Assembly (NCBI RefSeq): GCF_902686445.1
Contig: NC_062213.1
Location: forward strand, 6,879,241-6,943,240
Source: Sciurus carolinensis
Taxonomy: Eukaryota; Chordata; Mammalia; Rodentia; Sciuridae
Reading direction: 5' to 3'
Length of the DNA stretch: 64,000 nt
Below the pieces are notes generated by a model that made no database searches, was not told the origin of the DNA, and saw only the letters and a list, made by a program, of their open reading frames with translations. Numbering within the stretch: the first letter of the stretch is position 1; every line of letters starts with the position of its first letter. A program made the translations under genes and the position numbers. Below are positions 61,536-64,000 of the stretch, piece after piece.

Positions 61536-61560
61536 TTTCTCTCTCTCTCCCTCTCTCTCC
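61397..61560 (+). repeat. (CTC)n(CTT)n trinucleotide tract, about 165 bp
   Basis: Pure polypyrimidine: about ten CTC units (61400-61430), then about 34 CTT/TTC units with a single CTC interruption near 61511, then CT-rich sequence. The complement is GAA-type. It generates spurious poly-Ser, poly-Glu and poly-Lys frames in all phases. Confidence 0.97.
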
Positions 61561-62800
61561 ACAGAATCCAAGACACAGAGTTCAAGAAGAAGAGTCAGGC
61601 ATGGGTAGGGACCACTCATCCTCGTCGACCACCTCTATGGATACAATTCCTGCATTTCCTGCATTTTTCACTAAGAATCATTTTCCTTTTTTCATTTTTA
61701 TGGTATTCCTACTCTGCGGATTGTTTTTTTCTCTCTCATTTTTAACTTTTTTATGATTGCTATACATCCTTGTCTTTTGAAGGTTAGGATTTTTGTTGGT
61801 ATACTTTTGCCTTGTTTTTGTTTGTTGCTCTTTCTTTTATTCTCCTTCAGACAAATTCTCTAATTTCTCTTTCTCTCACCCTTTATTTTTTTTCTCCTTA
61901 ATAGTCATCACTTGCTAAATCTCTTCTGCTTTCTCTCTGTTCACATTTGAACATTCTAAACTTTCTTAAACTTTCTTTCACCTTACTATCACATTTTCTT
62001 TACTCTGAATAAACTGTTTTTTATCATATTTTAGGTTTATTTGTTTTACATACTGCTGATTCTTCAATTCCGCTTGTTGCAGTGTTTAGTGCTGTGGATG
62101 GCACAGGTGACACCTGCTGTTTACTTTAATACAAGCTCTAGTTCATGGTTGTTTATTGTTTTTGCTGTTGGTAGTTGCTGACTCCCACCAATTCTGTTTT
62201 TGTGGTAAATATTGTTGTAGATATTTACCTTAATGCTATATATTGTTTGCTTCTGTTATTATTATTGCTTGCTTCTGCCTTTTCTGTGAGATGCTGGGTA
62301 TCTACAAGGACACTAAGAGAACATGGAGAGAGACTCTGCTACTAAGGTAAACTTGGCCAAGAGACAATGCACCTTGCTCCAAACACAATTAACCATACTT
62401 AAATTTCAGTGATACTTTAATACAAAAAAATAAAAACGACAAAAATCCCAAACTAGTGACCAGGCCCCAAGCATGAATGACTTGGGCAGTCCTCAGGCCC
62501 CATCCATGAATATTTGCGCCTCTAACAACAAAAATAAGAGTTACCACAAAGACTGTGACTACCACACCACAAGAGGTCTCAATCTTGATTACTCTAGTCC
62601 ACTCTGGAAAGAGAAAACTATACCCTAAAAAGTCCCACACATAAGAGTGGAAGTGAGATCCATTCCAGAAGATATATAAAACCCAACACAGGAATACAAA
62701 AAATACAGAGAAATAATTTGACTCAACACCTCCTAATGTTCATAACTCAACAGCAATTAACTCCAAAGATATTGAAACGGGAGTAATACCAGATAAAGAA
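61561..62800. other. Unassigned T-rich then mixed sequence
   Basis: 61660-62060 is strongly T-rich with few repeats. 62270-62700 may be the far 5' portion of an old L1, since an L1 RT segment follows in the same strand, but I cannot match it directly. No exon is recognised. Confidence 0.4.
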
Positions 62801-63715
62801 TTCAAAAACATATTACAATGATTGTACATGATGACCAAGTTACTTTTATCCCAGACTTGCAAGGATAGATTAACAAACACAAATGAATTAAAGTAACACA
62901 CCACATAAATATAATTAAGAACAAAAATTACATAATCCTTCTCAATAAATTTAGAGAAGGAATTCAAGATAAAAATATCACAGAAACCAGGGATTAAAGA
63001 AACTTACCTCAATATCATAAATACTATATGCAACATACCCAAAGCCAAAATCATAAGGAATGGAAAAAATAATAATAATTTTCTTTGAAATCTGGAACAA
63101 GACAAGGATGTTCACTCTCACAACTCCTATTCAATATAGCACTGGAAATTCAAGCCAGTATAAGTAGCCACTCAGCAAAGTACCAGTTTATGAAACTGAT
63201 GTACAAAAATTATTATTTTTCCTATATGTCATTGAAGAATTTACAGAGAAAAATCAGGAAAACATTCCCATTCACAGTAACCTCAAAAAAAAAAAAAAAA
63301 TACCTAGAAAGAAATCTAACCAAGGTGCTAAAAAAATCTGTACCATGAAACCTATAGAGCTTTGAAGAAAGAAATTGAAGAAGACAAAGAAGATGGAAAG
63401 GCCTCCCATGTTTATGGATAGGCAGAATTAATTTTGTTTAAGTGACCATATTACCAAAAGCAATGTACAGATTCATTGCAATTCCCATCAAAATAACAAT
63501 GACATTATTTACAGAAATAGGACAAAAAAAATCTTAAAATTGATTTGGAAGAATAAAAGACCCAGCATAGCTAAAGCAATTTTATGCCAACAAAGTTATG
63601 TTGTAGGCATCTCAATACCTGACTTTAAATTATACCACAGAGCTATCATAACAAAAACTGCATGGTACTGATATTAAAACAGACATATATTCCAAAGTTA
63701 TAGAGTATAAGACTC
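62801..63715 (+). mobile_element. LINE-1 ORF2 fragment (RT region), old
   Basis: The plus strand encodes DDQVTFIPDLQG-like residues (about 62831-62866), then TRQGCSLSQLLFNIALEIQ (63094-63150; compare the RT motif [12 protein letters not shown]), then the ERNLTKVLKKS-like region, then [23 protein letters not shown] residues to about 63680. Order matches L1 ORF2 from the middle of the RT onward. A 16-A run at 63284-63300 interrupts it. It ends at the MaLR LTR that starts at 63731. Confidence 0.76.
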
Positions 63716-63730
63716 AGAAACAAACTATTA

Positions 63731-64000
63731 TGATTTTGATGTGAGGCATTCCCCAAAAGCTCATGTGTGAGCAAATGCAAGAACACAGGTGAAATGGTCA
63801 GGTTATGAGATCCTTAAACCAATTAGTGAATTAATCCCTGATGGAATTAACTAAACTGAATGGTAACTGAAGGCAGGTAGGGTATGGTTGGAGGAGGTAG
63901 ATTCCTGGTGGAAAGCCTTTGGGGTATATATTTTGCATCTGGTGAGTGGAGTCTCTCTGACTGCTGCTGATCATCACATGAGCCCCTTCCTTCTAGCACA
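63731..64000 (+). mobile_element. MaLR-type LTR, cut by window end
   Basis: It starts TGATTTTGATGTGAGGCATT, then CCAAAAGCTCATGTGTGAGC, GTGAATTAATCCCTGATGGA and GCCTTTGGGGTATATATTTTG, the same order as the LTR at 23144-23573. The 3' third lies beyond the window. It is inserted in, or abutting, an L1 relic. Confidence 0.82.

Noticed and set aside
61296..61619. Poly-Glu, poly-Lys and poly-Ser frames of 79-107 codons
   Set aside because: Translations of the CTC/CTT tract in different phases.
1..64000. CRISPR arrays, bacterial operons, phage modules, riboswitches
   Set aside because: Nothing in the window has prokaryotic coding density or repeat-spacer structure; the content is mammalian interspersed repeats.

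Overview
The window looks like nuclear DNA of a squirrel-family rodent (Sciuridae). The main evidence is two dimeric SINEs (146-406 and 14012-14233) in which a 7SL-derived B1 monomer is fused to a tRNA-derived ID monomer; this B1-dID or MEN-type arrangement is typical of sciurids. The L1 copies, rodent-style MaLR LTRs and old mammalian repeats (L2, MIR, MLT1) agree. I recognise no cellular protein-coding exon, no structural RNA gene and no CpG island. The region is best described as a repeat-rich intergenic or deep intronic stretch.

Layout. 0-10.5 kb: a dimeric SINE, a 5'-inverted L1, then a degenerate plus-strand L1 (about 3740-9350) that carries a minus-strand L1 fragment (4935-7092) and a minus-oriented solo LTR (8452-9010) with an exact 5-bp target duplication; an older L1M 3' end follows. 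10.5-17.5 kb: an L2 relic, a MaLR LTR swollen by a CT/CTGT repeat, a second dimeric SINE, and an L1M split by a MaLR LTR. 17.5-22.2 kb: a degenerate plus-strand L1 interrupted by a short minus-strand L1 with a 14-bp target duplication and a possible short 3' transduction. 22-31 kb: mostly unassigned sequence with a MaLR nested in an MLT1 LTR, plus L2, MIR and ID relics. 31-33.3 kb: an old minus-strand L1M. 33-48.6 kb: several MLT1 LTRs, a 0.6-kb L1 with an 11-bp target duplication, and a 775-bp LTR of probable class II ERV type (47130-47904). 49.0-54.6 kb: a structurally full-length minus-strand L1 with 5'UTR, ORF1, ORF2, 3'UTR, poly(A) and a perfect 15-bp target duplication; its ORFs are broken. 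55-64 kb: L2-like and L1 relics, an MLT1 LTR, a long CTC/CTT tract, another L1 fragment and a MaLR LTR cut by the window end.

Nothing here forms an operon or pathway. What the sequence records is a series of retrotransposition events whose order can be read from nesting: young L1 and LTR insertions lie inside older L1, and MaLR lies inside MLT1 and L1M. Every long open frame belongs to L1, to simple repeats, or is probably chance. Subfamily names are from memory of consensus features; a RepeatMasker run against a sciurid library would settle them.
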